Shown: one piece after another, positions 16,805-26,109 of the stretch
How positions within the stretch are numbered: the stretch's first letter is position 1
Layout: the number at the start of each line of letters is the position of its first letter
Source of the DNA: Lysobacterales bacterium
Lineage (GTDB): Bacteria > Pseudomonadota > Gammaproteobacteria > Xanthomonadales > BPKI01
DNA: 64,000 nt
Assembly (NCBI GenBank): GCA_026005055.1
Contig: BPKI01000001.1
Location: forward strand, 1,875,290 to 1,939,289
Direction of reading: 5' to 3'
Translations under genes and position numbers: made by a program
The notes under the pieces: model-generated
What the model saw: the letters and a program-made list of their open reading frames with translations, nothing else
Told to the model about the DNA's origin: nothing
The model's database searches: none

Positions 16805-17065
16805 TCAGAGGCCCGCGAGCTTGTTGACCAGTGCGATGTACTGGCGCATCGCCTCGTCCTGACTCATCCCCTTGAGCTTGGCCCACGCCTCGTACTTCGC
16901 CGTCCCGACGAAGTCGAAGAAGCTCGGCTTGGGCCCGCTGACATCGCCCACGCTTCCCTGCTTGTAGAGGGCGTAGAGCTTGAGAAGGGTGTCGTTGTCG
17001 GGCCGCTCGGGAAGATTCATCGCCCGCTGCGCCGCTTCCTCGAACTGCTTTTTGAGATCGTTCAT
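16805..17065 (-). CDS. acyl-CoA-binding protein
   Basis: 86-residue four-helix ACBP that binds medium/long-chain acyl-CoA esters in the cytosol. Family marks: LYALYKQGSVGDVSG (~31-45), KYEAWAKLKGMSQDEAMRQYI (~55-75, given as two overlapping parts KYEAWAKLKG and MSQDEAMRQYI). The ATG at 17065 fits the family length; a longer start at 17104 adds unrelated residues. Lies upstream of the TetR gene. Confidence 0.94.
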   Translation of the reverse strand: MNDLKKQFEEAAQRAMNLPERPDNDTLLKLYALYKQGSVGDVSGPKPSFFDFVGTAKYEAWAKLKGMSQDEAMRQYIALVNKLAGL

Positions 17066-17197
17066 CGCCGCCTCTCCCGCGAATCGGCGTGCCGGTTCTA
17101 GCACGCCCCGCAGGCGGGGGTCAAATGCCGCTCATGCTTCATCGCCAGGCATCTTCCGCCGCTTCCCCTTCCCCTCCGCGCCGAGGCATGAGCGCGA

Positions 17198-19087
17198 TCA
17201 CTCGCCGATGTGGATCAGGCGCAATCGCCGATCGCTTTGCGCCATCGCCGCGCGCACGCGATCGAGTTCCGGCAGGTAGTCGGACGCGAGCCAAAGGCCG
17301 GGATCGGGCCTCGGCCAGCCCTGCTTGGGGATCGCGCGCCAACGCGCCCAGAGCTCGGGCAAGAGACCGCGGTTGCGCGGCTCCGTGAGCGGCCTCATCC
17401 AGTCGAGCTCGGTCAGCGGCGGAAGCAAAACGGCCAGTTCCGGATCGCGCCCGGCGATCTCGAGGAGGCTTCGTCGCGCGAAGCGGCGGCTCGAGGGATA
17501 AGGATCCTCCAAGGCCAGCAACAGGTGCGGGACCAGCATCCGATTGGCCTCGCGGGAGCGATATCCCGCATAGCGGCCGGCCGCATCGAGTGCCACCGCC
17601 CGCCTGAGCGGATCGCCTCGATGAAGCGCCCGCACCAGCTCCGCTTCCGCCGCATCCTTTGCCACGATTCCTTCGATAAGCGCGGCTTGCGCCCACTCAG
17701 GACTGCGCTCGAGATGGCAGAGATTGCAGGCGTTCGGGCGATCGGCCTCGGACTGCGCCTCGGGCGAGGGATTTTCGATGCGGTGGCTTTTGTGAATCTC
17801 CATCACCCCATAGACGATCCGCGGCATGTGACAGGCATAACAGTCCTCGGCCACGGGCGCGGCATGACGGGCATGCGCTACGGCTTCCTTTGCCTCGCGC
17901 GCATGGCATCCGGCGCAGGCGGCTTTGCTGCGCATCACCGGCTCGATCATCCCCAAGGGATCGCCGCCGTGCATCGCATGGCAACCGATGCAGCTCAGCC
18001 CCGCTTCGAGGTGCGGGCCGGAGAGCAGCCATCCCTGGTACTCGTAGGCAGTCAGCCGCGGCGTGCGATCGGGCCAGAAGCGAAGCGCGAAGAGGTCCGA
18101 GCCCGGCAGGCCCGGGACCGGCGTCTCCGGCCACAGCGGCTGCGCGTGCTGGTGGAGATCCTCCCCTGGTCGGTAGGTGGGTCCTTCCGTGAGCCAGCGC
18201 TCGAGCGCCTGAGGCCCCGGAGGCAGGCGCTGCCCGTGGCACTGGCCACAAACCTGGGCGCTGCGTAACGGATCGAGCCGGGCCGGATTGACGATGGTCG
18301 GGTCGGCCCAGCCGAAGATACGGAAGGCGAGCCGGCGCAGGGGATCGCGATGGTGTTCGATGTGGCGTGCGCCTGGAGCATGGCAGGCCTCGCAGGCGAT
18401 GCCGAGCTCGGCGACTCGCGATTCGTACTCGGTGAGGCTTGCGGTCTCCACGACTTCGCCCGCGGCCAGGCGCCGCCCGAGCGCCTCGAGGTTGCGCACC
18501 CCAGGCTTGGGCCCGGTGTTGTGGCAAAAGATGCAGTTTTGCTCCCAGACGTTGAGATGCGCATCGAAATCCTGGCCATCTGGCCCGAGGAAGGCCGCAT
18601 TGAGATGAACGAAGCGCCCTTCCTCGCGATGCCAGAGCCAATGAAGGCGGTAGTGATTGGGCGAGCGGGCCGGGTCATGCCCCAGATACTGCTGGTAACG
18701 CCGCGAGCCGACGGTGCGCACGACCGGGATCCGATCGAGGACGCGGCCCGTCTCTGGATCGAGGTACTCGAAGAAATAGCGCTCGCCCTCGCGCACGGGC
18801 CGCGTGCGTACGCCCTGGAAATCGAGCAGCCGTCCGTCGAAGGGGGCGATGACGCTTTCTTGCCCGGCCTGCTGCGTCATCGTGCGATGAAAGGTCACGA
18901 ACCAGGTGGCGTGCCGCTCGCGGTGACAGGAGAAGCAGCTTTCCGAGCCCACGAACTCAAGCGACGCGAAATCGGGCCGATCCTCGGGCTTCGGGGCGTA
19001 TCCCAAAGCCAGGCCGAGCAAGACGCCTGCCACCGCAATGAAGGCGGCGGCAAGCACCAGGGCGATGACCGGAAGGCGAGTCGCCAT
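17198..19087 (-). CDS. octaheme c-type cytochrome with C-terminal HEAT-like region
   Basis: 629-residue exported protein with an N-terminal hydrophobic anchor (VIALVLAAAFIAVAGVLLGLAL) and eight CxxCH sites (CFSCH, CIFCH, CEACH, CGQCH, CIGCH, CAGCH, CYACH, CNLCH). The last ~150 residues lack hemes and look like HEAT-type helical repeats (ALHRGDPLRRAVALDAAGRY, LLALEDPYPSSRRFARR). The heme spacing resembles multiheme proteins often annotated as tetratricopeptide/HEAT cytochromes rather than octaheme nitrite reductases. Redox partner and substrate unknown. An ATG four codons upstream (19099) is an alternative start. Confidence 0.85.
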   Translation of the reverse strand: MATRLPVIALVLAAAFIAVAGVLLGLALGYAPKPEDRPDFASLEFVGSESCFSCHRERHATWFVTFHRTMTQQAGQESVIAPFDGRLLDFQGVRTRPVREGERYFFEYLDPETGRVLDRIPVVRTVGSRRYQQYLGHDPARSPNHYRLHWLWHREEGRFVHLNAAFLGPDGQDFDAHLNVWEQNCIFCHNTGPKPGVRNLEALGRRLAAGEVVETASLTEYESRVAELGIACEACHAPGARHIEHHRDPLRRLAFRIFGWADPTIVNPARLDPLRSAQVCGQCHGQRLPPGPQALERWLTEGPTYRPGEDLHQHAQPLWPETPVPGLPGSDLFALRFWPDRTPRLTAYEYQGWLLSGPHLEAGLSCIGCHAMHGGDPLGMIEPVMRSKAACAGCHAREAKEAVAHARHAAPVAEDCYACHMPRIVYGVMEIHKSHRIENPSPEAQSEADRPNACNLCHLERSPEWAQAALIEGIVAKDAAEAELVRALHRGDPLRRAVALDAAGRYAGYRSREANRMLVPHLLLALEDPYPSSRRFARRSLLEIAGRDPELAVLLPPLTELDWMRPLTEPRNRGLLPELWARWRAIPKQGWPRPDPGLWLASDYLPELDRVRAAMAQSDRRLRLIHIGE

Positions 19088-19100
19088 GTTGCAAAGCATC

Positions 19101-19130
19101 TTGACGCAAGCCGCTCTTCCTTGCGATACG
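19101..19130 (+). promoter_or_regulatory. possible promoter for the subtilase gene
   Basis: TTGACG at 19101-19106 followed 18 bases later by GATACG at 19125-19130, upstream of the secreted protease. The -10 is poor; candidate only. The region is shared with the divergent octaheme cytochrome. Confidence 0.3.
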
Positions 19131-19212
19131 CTACGCAACGTTTGCGACCGAACGCCCGCGCACGCACCGGCGTCGGTGGCCGTCCCGCCCACCGCTCTCG
19201 CTCCATTCGCCC

Positions 19213-21498
19213 ATGAAGTCGAGTCTCTTTCTCCTCGCCCTCTTCGCCGCGACTGCTGTCGCCGCCGAGCGCAGCACCTACCTGATCGAGTTCAAGGACG
19301 AAGGTCTCATCCAATACCGAGGCGGCATTCCCGGACTGCGGGCGGTTTCCCCGCTGGTCACCGGTCAGCGTCTCGATCCGAACGATCCTTCGGTTCAGGC
19401 CTTCCTCGCCTTCGCCGAACAGCGCCTCTCCCAACGCATCCAAGAAATCGCACAAGCGATCGGTCGCAGCCCCGAGGTGCGCGGGCGCTATACCGTCACC
19501 CAGATCGGCGCGGCGCTGGCGCTCTCCCCGGCGGAAGCGGAGACGGTCGCACGATTGGGCAGCGTCAAGCACATCATGCCCGAGCCGATCGAGGTCCCCC
19601 AGACCTACAATAGCCCGCAGTTCATCGGCGCGAACTCGATTTGGAACGGTAGCGCCACGCCCGGCAACCTCCCGAATCAGGGCCAGGGCGTGCGCATCGG
19701 CATCGCCGACAGCGGTTTGCACACGCTGAGCCATCCCTCGTTCTCGGACATGGGCGCGGAATGCGGTTATTCCACGCCCACCCCGAAAGTGCTCCAGCGC
19801 TGGGATTGCCTGAGCGGCACCTGCTCGCTTCTGACCAGCGACCCGACCGGCTCGGCGAACTATGACCATGGGGTCCATGTCGCCGGCACCGCCGCCGGAC
19901 GGCCCGTACCGGCCAATACCGGCACGCCGCCGCCTCTTTACAACATCGCCGGCGTCGCGCCCTGTGCGCAGCTCATCACTTACCGGGTCTGCGATTCCAA
20001 CTGCCCGGGCGCTGCCATCCTCGCCGCCATTCAGCGGATGCCCCTTGACAACGTCCAGGTCGCGAACTTTTCGCTCGGTCCGACGGGCCCGGCGCAGTTC
20101 TCGCCATGGGATCCGGCCGAGGGAAGCCTGCGCTATCTGCCGCTGACCCAGGCCGGGATTTACGTTGCGGTGGCTGCGGGCAACACACGCCCTGCCGCGC
20201 AGGGCGGCCCGGAGAACCCCACCGGCAACGTCAAGAGTACCGGCCCGTGGATCACCACCGTGGCCAACATCACCGATAACGTGCGCGCGAGCGGAACCGC
20301 GACCGTGCAGATTCTCGGCCCCGGCAGCGTCCCTCCCGCGCTTCAGAACGTGGTGGTGAACCCCACCTCGACCTCGAGCAATCTCTCGAGCAGCCTGCTC
20401 AACACGCCCCTCACCCACTATGAGGCGAACGTGCGCGGCTGCACTTTGAACGGCGGTTTCCCATCCGGATTTTTCACGGGCCGGATCGCCCTGATCGAAC
20501 GCGGCGACTGCACCTTCGCCGAGAAGGCCAACAATGCGGCCGCGGCGGGGGCGCTCGCGGTGCTGATCTACAACAACACGACGGGGACCTTCAATCCCGT
20601 GCTCTCCGGTGTGACCGTGCCGGTGTTCGCCATGCTCCAGGTCGATGGGCAGGCGATTCGCAACTTCGTCAATGCCGCGGGCCAGCCGGCCGACAGCAAC
20701 CTCCTCATCGACAACCTGGTCTATGGCAACGTCCTCGCCGATTCGAGTCTGACCGGTCCCGCCCAGTTCACCGACGGTATCACCAAGCCCGACATCGCCG
20801 CTCCGGGCACGGCGATCTATGCCGCCACTTTCTCCAATCCCGGGTACGGCAATCTCACGGGCACCTCGATGGCGTCCCCGCACATCGCCGGCGCCGCGGC
20901 ACTCATCCGCGCCATCCATCCCTCCTGGACGCCGGCCGAGGTCAAGTCGGCGCTGATGCTCACCGCCTACAATCCCGGTTGGAAGCCCAATACCACCACG
21001 CCCTGGGACGTGGACGACGTCGGTAGCGGTCGAGTCGATCTGACCAAGGCGGCCCTCTCCGGCCTGGTCATGGACATCGATCCGACGATCTACAACACGC
21101 CGGCGATCAATCCACTCAATGGTGGCAACCCCACCCTGCTCAACCTCCCCTCGATGCGCACGAGGAACAATCAGGTGTGCAAGCCGGCCTGCACCTGGAC
21201 GCGCACCGTGCGCAACACCTTGAGCACGCCGACCACTTGGAATGCCGGCGGCAATCCCCCGAACGGCATGAGCCTGATCGTCCAGCCGGCGAGCTTCTCC
21301 TTCAGCGGCAATCCGAACGAGACGCAGACGCTGACGATCACCGTCGTGGCCAACAACGACGTGATCTTCAGCGGCTTCCGCTTTGGCGATGTGATCCTCA
21401 CCGAAGCGGGCAACCAGGCGCCGCCGGCGCGGATGACGATTGCGGTCGGCGCAGCCAACGGCCGCGATCTCTTCGCCGACGGCTTCGAGAGCCCGTGA
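19213..21498 (+). CDS. secreted subtilisin-like serine protease with PA domain and DGFE tail
   Basis: 761-residue S8 protease. Signal peptide MKSSLFLLALFAATAVAA; propeptide to ~130; catalytic Asp166 (IGIADSGL), His219 (NYDHGVHVAG) and Ser552 (GTSMASPHIAG). A protease-associated (PA) domain is inserted between His and Ser (around residues 409-480, FFTGRIALIERGDCTFAEKA). After the protease core comes a beta-rich domain ending in RDLFADGFESP. The last residues match the tails of the secreted proteins at 21720 and 41939. Several Cys pairs support an extracellular location. Confidence 0.93.
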   Translation: MKSSLFLLALFAATAVAAERSTYLIEFKDEGLIQYRGGIPGLRAVSPLVTGQRLDPNDPSVQAFLAFAEQRLSQRIQEIAQAIGRSPEVRGRYTVTQIGAALALSPAEAETVARLGSVKHIMPEPIEVPQTYNSPQFIGANSIWNGSATPGNLPNQGQGVRIGIADSGLHTLSHPSFSDMGAECGYSTPTPKVLQRWDCLSGTCSLLTSDPTGSANYDHGVHVAGTAAGRPVPANTGTPPPLYNIAGVAPCAQLITYRVCDSNCPGAAILAAIQRMPLDNVQVANFSLGPTGPAQFSPWDPAEGSLRYLPLTQAGIYVAVAAGNTRPAAQGGPENPTGNVKSTGPWITTVANITDNVRASGTATVQILGPGSVPPALQNVVVNPTSTSSNLSSSLLNTPLTHYEANVRGCTLNGGFPSGFFTGRIALIERGDCTFAEKANNAAAAGALAVLIYNNTTGTFNPVLSGVTVPVFAMLQVDGQAIRNFVNAAGQPADSNLLIDNLVYGNVLADSSLTGPAQFTDGITKPDIAAPGTAIYAATFSNPGYGNLTGTSMASPHIAGAAALIRAIHPSWTPAEVKSALMLTAYNPGWKPNTTTPWDVDDVGSGRVDLTKAALSGLVMDIDPTIYNTPAINPLNGGNPTLLNLPSMRTRNNQVCKPACTWTRTVRNTLSTPTTWNAGGNPPNGMSLIVQPASFSFSGNPNETQTLTITVVANNDVIFSGFRFGDVILTEAGNQAPPARMTIAVGAANGRDLFADGFESP

Positions 21499-21520
21499 TC
21501 GGAATCTGAGCGAGGACGCG

Positions 21521-21554
21521 GGAGAGGGGCCGCACGCGGAGGCGGCCCCTCTCC
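21521..21554 (+). terminator. strong hairpin after the protease gene
   Basis: A perfect 13-bp inverted repeat (21521-21533 with 21542-21554) with an 8-nt loop, 23 bp after the protease stop. It lacks a clear T-run, so it may be a processing or weak termination structure. Confidence 0.55.
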
Positions 21555-21719
21555 ATGGATGCGCCCGAGGAACGAACTCTCTCCCAAGCGAGCAACCGAC
21601 GTGCCCGGCCGGCGTCGGACCCGTGCGTTAGGCTGACTTGAGGCGCGCCCTCATCCCACGACGGAAGGAGCGCCACCACTGGCGTGGCTGCGAGACTCTT
21701 CCACGTTGGCGCTTCGACC

Positions 21720-23108
21720 TTATTGGGACGTCTCGAAGCCGTCCTTGAACAGTCCTCGGCCCAGGCGCGCCACCGCGAAATCGAAGTCCAGGTTTTGCCA
21801 ACGTCGCCAGCCAGCAATCACCGTGCGCCCGCCCGCCTCCCGGAGAATGCCGATAGCACCGCCCGCGGGGCCTGGGCTGCTCATCTGATGGGGGAAATCG
21901 ATGATGAGCGGAACGCCACCGTTGAAGGCGGGATCGAGCTCGAGCAGATCCGGATTCGCCGGATTACTCAGACGCAGACCGAGCACACAGAAACGGGGCG
22001 TGACAGCCGAGCCGCAGGTCGCCGCGAGCACGATACGGTTGCCATCGAATCCGGGCTGGTAGGCGGCCGCGGTCCCGTAAACACCCGTCGGCAGGCTCGC
22101 GGTCAGGCAGCGCACGCGCCGATTCGGGCCTCCGGCGGCATCGTCCACGCTGGCGAACCAGGCGCGCCAGACGCCGCCGACATCCGATCCACCGAACATC
22201 TTGAGGGTCCCGCGCATGGTCAGCAGGGAAATCGGTCGATGGTCAATCCCGGTCCCACAGCCGTTTTCCCCGCCACTGCTCTGCACGTCCTGCAGTCCGA
22301 GCGACCCGAAAGCGGTGTCATTGGAGAGCGCCGAGGTCAGCCGCCAGAAAACCGCAGTTCCGGCGGCGAGCGTCTGGTCGCGGTCAACCGCCCACACCAC
22401 CCCGTCGTCGGCGACCGCGCGACCGGCGACGATCCGCGCCGGAACCGAGTAGGACGCGCCCGGTACGTTGACGATGTCGTTCCCGTTCGCATCCAGCCGG
22501 CGGAACGCTGGACGCTCGATATGCGTCGGTCCGCTTCCGTCGTTATCGACCGATCCTCCGACGAGGATCTCCCCGCTGCCGCGCACGACGAGAGCGAAGG
22601 CGCGCTCTTGCGCTGCGGTCACCGTGGTGAAAGTGATGTTGCGCACCCCGCCGCCGCTGAAGGAGATGTCGAGCGCACCGCCCGCGGTGAGGCGCGCCAG
22701 CCGGCCATCCTCGCTACCTGCCGTTCCGCAAGCGGTGGTATTCCCGAGGATGAGGATCCGGCCTGAGGCATCCAGCGCCGCATCGGTGACCTCGTTCATG
22801 CACAGGTCGAGGTGAAGCTTCCCCCCGCTCCCGAAGCTCGGATCGAGGATCCCCTCCGAGTCGAAACGGGCGATCGCCACCTCCACGGCGCTCGCCGTAG
22901 CCGCGGTCCCGATCAGAAGGTAACGACCATCGTTGCGCCGCAGCACACGCATCGCCACATCGGTGAGATTGCCCCCGAGGTCGAAGCTCGCCGTCGCGCG
23001 GCCCGACGCAGAGCCGAAATCGCCATCGAGCGCATCGTCCTCCGCGGCGAAGGCAGAATGAGCAAAGAGGATGGTGAAGGGAAGGAGCAAGGCATGGGAG
23101 GGGCGCAT
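21720..23108 (-). CDS. secreted delta-60 repeat protein with DGFE tail
   Basis: 462 residues from the ATG at 23108, which begins a clear signal peptide (HALLLPFTILFAHSAFAA). The body contains delta-60-type beta-propeller repeats marked by LDPSFGSGG, LDISFSGGG and LDPAFNGG. No catalytic motif. The C-terminus LGRGLFKDGFETSQ carries the same FxDGFE motif as two other secreted proteins here. Longer upstream reading frame was rejected because the signal peptide fixes the start. Confidence 0.8.
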   Translation of the reverse strand: MRPSHALLLPFTILFAHSAFAAEDDALDGDFGSASGRATASFDLGGNLTDVAMRVLRRNDGRYLLIGTAATASAVEVAIARFDSEGILDPSFGSGGKLHLDLCMNEVTDAALDASGRILILGNTTACGTAGSEDGRLARLTAGGALDISFSGGGVRNITFTTVTAAQERAFALVVRGSGEILVGGSVDNDGSGPTHIERPAFRRLDANGNDIVNVPGASYSVPARIVAGRAVADDGVVWAVDRDQTLAAGTAVFWRLTSALSNDTAFGSLGLQDVQSSGGENGCGTGIDHRPISLLTMRGTLKMFGGSDVGGVWRAWFASVDDAAGGPNRRVRCLTASLPTGVYGTAAAYQPGFDGNRIVLAATCGSAVTPRFCVLGLRLSNPANPDLLELDPAFNGGVPLIIDFPHQMSSPGPAGGAIGILREAGGRTVIAGWRRWQNLDFDFAVARLGRGLFKDGFETSQ

Positions 23109-23217
23109 TGGCGAGGCCGCGGGGGGTTCGCGGAGTCTAACCGCGCGAACCCGGAGGCGGGGATACCGCGATCGAGCCGCGGCGACGAACGGGCGCGGGG
23201 ATCCGCCGCGAGGACGC

Positions 23218-24621
23218 TCAGCCCCCGCCGCCGCCCGGTTTGCCGTGGATCCCGCCTTTGGTGAGCAAGAGCGGATCGAGAAGCGCCTTGAGCGCCTCTT
23301 CCGCAAGACCGCTTTCCTCGCGAGCCACCTCGAGCACCGGACGGCCCTCGCGATAGGCGCGCTTGGCGATGGCCGCGCCCTTCTCGTAGCCGATCAGCGG
23401 ATTGAGCGCAGTGATGAGGATTGGATTCCGATCGAGGGCCTCGCGGATCCGATCTTCGCGAACGCGGAAGCCAGCGATCGCCCGGTCGGCGAGCAGGCGG
23501 GCGGCATGCGCCAGAAGCTCGATCGACTGGATCAGATCGTAGGCGATGAGCGGGAGCATGACGTTGAGCTGGAAGTTGCCGCTCTGCCCCGCGATGGTGA
23601 TGGCGGTGTGGTGACCCATCACCTGGGCGCAGACCATCGTCACCGCTTCGGGAATCACCGGATTCACCTTGCCGGGCATGATCGAAGAGCCGGGCTGCAA
23701 GGCCGGCAGTTCGATCTCGCCCAGCCCCGCCAAGGGCCCTGAGTTCATCCACCGCAGATCGTTGGCGATCTTCATCAGGGCGCAGGCGAGCGCATTGAGA
23801 TGACCCGCCATTTCCACGGCATGATCCTGTGCCGAAATGCCCTCGAAGAAATTCTTGGCCGGCTTGAACTCGAAATTCGCCGCCTGCGAAAGCGCCTCGC
23901 AGAACAGCTTGGGAAACTTGCGATCGGCATTGATGCCGGTGCCCACCGCCGTCCCCCCCTGGGGCAGTCGCCGCAGGCGCTTGAGCCCATCCTCGATGCG
24001 CGCCTCCGCCGAGGCGATCTGCGCCGCCCAACCGGAGAGCTCCTGACCGAAGGTGATCGGCATGGCATCCATGAGGTGGGTGCGGCCGGTCTTGACCAGC
24101 TTGTCGAGCTCCTTGCTCCGCCGGGTGATGGTCTCGCGCAGATGCGCCAGGGCCGGGAGCAGCGCCTCATGAAGGCTCAAGCAAGCGCTCACCTGGATCG
24201 CCGTCGGGATCACGTCATTGGAGCTCTGCCCCATGTTGACCTGATCGTTGGGATGGACCTTCGTCCCGGCGATCTCGCTCGCCACCGCGGCGATCACTTC
24301 GTTGGCGTTCATGTTGCTCGAGGTGCCCGATCCGGTCTGAAAGACATCGACCGGGAAATGGGCATCGAACTCGCCGGCCGCCACCTTCTCCGCCGCCTTG
24401 CGGATCGCTTTCGCCACGGACTTATCGAGGTGACCGAGCTCGGCATTCGCACTGGCCGCCGCCGCCTTGATCAAGCCGAGCGCTCGGATGAAGGCGCGCG
24501 GCATCCGCAGCCCCGAAACCGGGAAGTTTTCGACGGCGCGTTGGGTCTGGGCGCCGTAAAGGGCCTCGGCGGGGACCTTGATCTCACCCATGCTGTCGCG
24601 CTCGATGCGGTGGCGGCTCAT
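23218..24621 (-). CDS. fumC: class II fumarate hydratase
   Basis: Interconverts fumarate and malate in the TCA cycle without an Fe-S cluster. The signature GSSIMPGKVNP (near 318) is intact, as are TGSGTSSNMNANEV (~98) and GQSSNDVIPTA (~139). 467 residues, usual length, with an atypical Gly-rich end (GGIHGKPGGGGG). Monocistronic, divergent from purB. Confidence 0.97.
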   Translation of the reverse strand: MSRHRIERDSMGEIKVPAEALYGAQTQRAVENFPVSGLRMPRAFIRALGLIKAAAASANAELGHLDKSVAKAIRKAAEKVAAGEFDAHFPVDVFQTGSGTSSNMNANEVIAAVASEIAGTKVHPNDQVNMGQSSNDVIPTAIQVSACLSLHEALLPALAHLRETITRRSKELDKLVKTGRTHLMDAMPITFGQELSGWAAQIASAEARIEDGLKRLRRLPQGGTAVGTGINADRKFPKLFCEALSQAANFEFKPAKNFFEGISAQDHAVEMAGHLNALACALMKIANDLRWMNSGPLAGLGEIELPALQPGSSIMPGKVNPVIPEAVTMVCAQVMGHHTAITIAGQSGNFQLNVMLPLIAYDLIQSIELLAHAARLLADRAIAGFRVREDRIREALDRNPILITALNPLIGYEKGAAIAKRAYREGRPVLEVAREESGLAEEALKALLDPLLLTKGGIHGKPGGGGG

Positions 24622-24650
24622 GGATCGGCTCCGGCTTGTAGGATCGGCGG

Positions 24651-24656
24651 ATTATA
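24651..24656 (-). promoter_or_regulatory. possible -10 element for fumC
   Basis: A consensus TATAAT on the minus strand 30-35 bp upstream of the fumC ATG. No good -35 at 16-18 bp. Confidence 0.4.
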
Positions 24657-24735
24657 GGCGGGAGCTTGCTGCGGCGCCGCAAGCGCGGGATTCTTCGCCG
24701 TTAGAATCGCGCTTTCCCTCATCAGCCCCCGGATC

Positions 24736-26109
24736 ATGCAAGAAGCCCGTCTCCTCGCCCTCTCCCCGCTCGATGGCCGCTATGCGGAAGAACTCGGAGG
24801 GCTTTCGGAGCTGCTCGGCGAGTTCGGGCTGATCCGCGAGCGGCTCGCCGTCGAACTGGCCTGGTTCCTCGCGCTTGCGGAGGAACCCGGCATTCCCGAA
24901 CTGCCTCCGCCGCCGGAGGAGGAGCGCGCCTGGTTGAGGGATTTGCTCGCCGGATTCTCGCCGGCGCAGGCGGCGGAGGTGAAGGCGCTCGAGCGTCGAA
25001 CGCGCCACGACGTGAAGGCACTCGAGTACTGGATCAAAGCGCGCTTCGCGGAGCGTCCCTGGCTGGCCTCGCATCGGGAATGGGTCCACTTCGCGCTCAC
25101 CTCCGAGGACGTCAACAACCTCGCCTGGGCCCGCCTGCTGCTGCGCGCGCGCGCAGAGGTGTTGCTGCCCACCCTCGACCGACTCGAGGAGGGGCTTCGG
25201 GCGCACGCTGAGGCACACGCCGGCCTCGCGATGCTGGCGCGAACCCACGGACAGCCCGCATCGCCGACCACCGTCGGCAAGGAGTTCGCGGTCTTCGCGG
25301 CCCGGCTGAGGCGACAACGCGACGGCCTGGCAGCGATCGAGGTGCTCGGAAAGTGCAATGGCGCGACGGGCAACTTCAACGCCCACCGCATCGCCTACCC
25401 GGATGTGGACTGGCTGCGGCTCACGCGAGCCTTCGTGCAAAGTCTCGGTCTTTCTCACAATCCGCTCACCACCCAGATCGAGCCGCACGACTGGATCGCG
25501 GAGTACGCCCACGCCCTGTGCCGTCTCGCCACCGTTCTCCTCGACCTGGCGCGCGATGTCTGGGGCTACATCGCGCTCGGCTACTTCCGCCAGCGCGCGG
25601 TCGCCGGAGAAGTGGGAAGCTCCACGATGCCGCACAAGATCAATCCCATCGACTTCGAGAATGCGGAGGGTCATCTCGGCATCGCCCGCGCCTTGTGTGC
25701 GCACTTCGCCGACAAACTCCCGATCTCGCGCTGGCAGCGCGACCTCTCCGATTCCACCGTGCTCAGGAATCTGGGTGTGGCCATCGGTCATTTCCTGCTC
25801 GCCTGCCGCGGCGTGGAGCGAGGTCTCTCGCGGATCGAGCCCGAGCGGGAACGACTCGCGGAAGATCTCGAGCGGCACTGGGAGGTCCTCGCCGAGGCCA
25901 TCCAGACCGTGATGCGCCGCCACGGCCTGCCCGAACCCTATGAGCGCCTCAAGGCGCTCACCCGCGGCATGACCCTCGATCGCGAGGCCCTGCACGGCTT
26001 CATCTCTGAGCTCGAGCTGCCCGAAGAGGAGAAGAGGCGGCTCCTCGACCTCGCGCCTGCGACCTACCTGGGCTACGCCGCCGAGCTCGCCCGATCCCTC
26101 GGAGCATGA
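24736..26109 (+). CDS. purB: adenylosuccinate lyase
   Basis: Catalyses two steps of purine biosynthesis (SAICAR to AICAR; adenylosuccinate to AMP). Starts with LLALSPLDGRYAEE; signature SSTMPHKINPIDFENAEG near residue 296; catalytic His in TSEDVNN/ARTHGQPASP segments. 457 residues, matching the E. coli-type enzyme. The stop overlaps kmo (ATGA). Confidence 0.97.
   Translation: MQEARLLALSPLDGRYAEELGGLSELLGEFGLIRERLAVELAWFLALAEEPGIPELPPPPEEERAWLRDLLAGFSPAQAAEVKALERRTRHDVKALEYWIKARFAERPWLASHREWVHFALTSEDVNNLAWARLLLRARAEVLLPTLDRLEEGLRAHAEAHAGLAMLARTHGQPASPTTVGKEFAVFAARLRRQRDGLAAIEVLGKCNGATGNFNAHRIAYPDVDWLRLTRAFVQSLGLSHNPLTTQIEPHDWIAEYAHALCRLATVLLDLARDVWGYIALGYFRQRAVAGEVGSSTMPHKINPIDFENAEGHLGIARALCAHFADKLPISRWQRDLSDSTVLRNLGVAIGHFLLACRGVERGLSRIEPERERLAEDLERHWEVLAEAIQTVMRRHGLPEPYERLKALTRGMTLDREALHGFISELELPEEEKRRLLDLAPATYLGYAAELARSLGA

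Noticed and set aside
18895..20919. 674-codon open frame on the minus strand
   Set aside because: Antisense of the subtilase gene, running into the start of the octaheme cytochrome in another frame.
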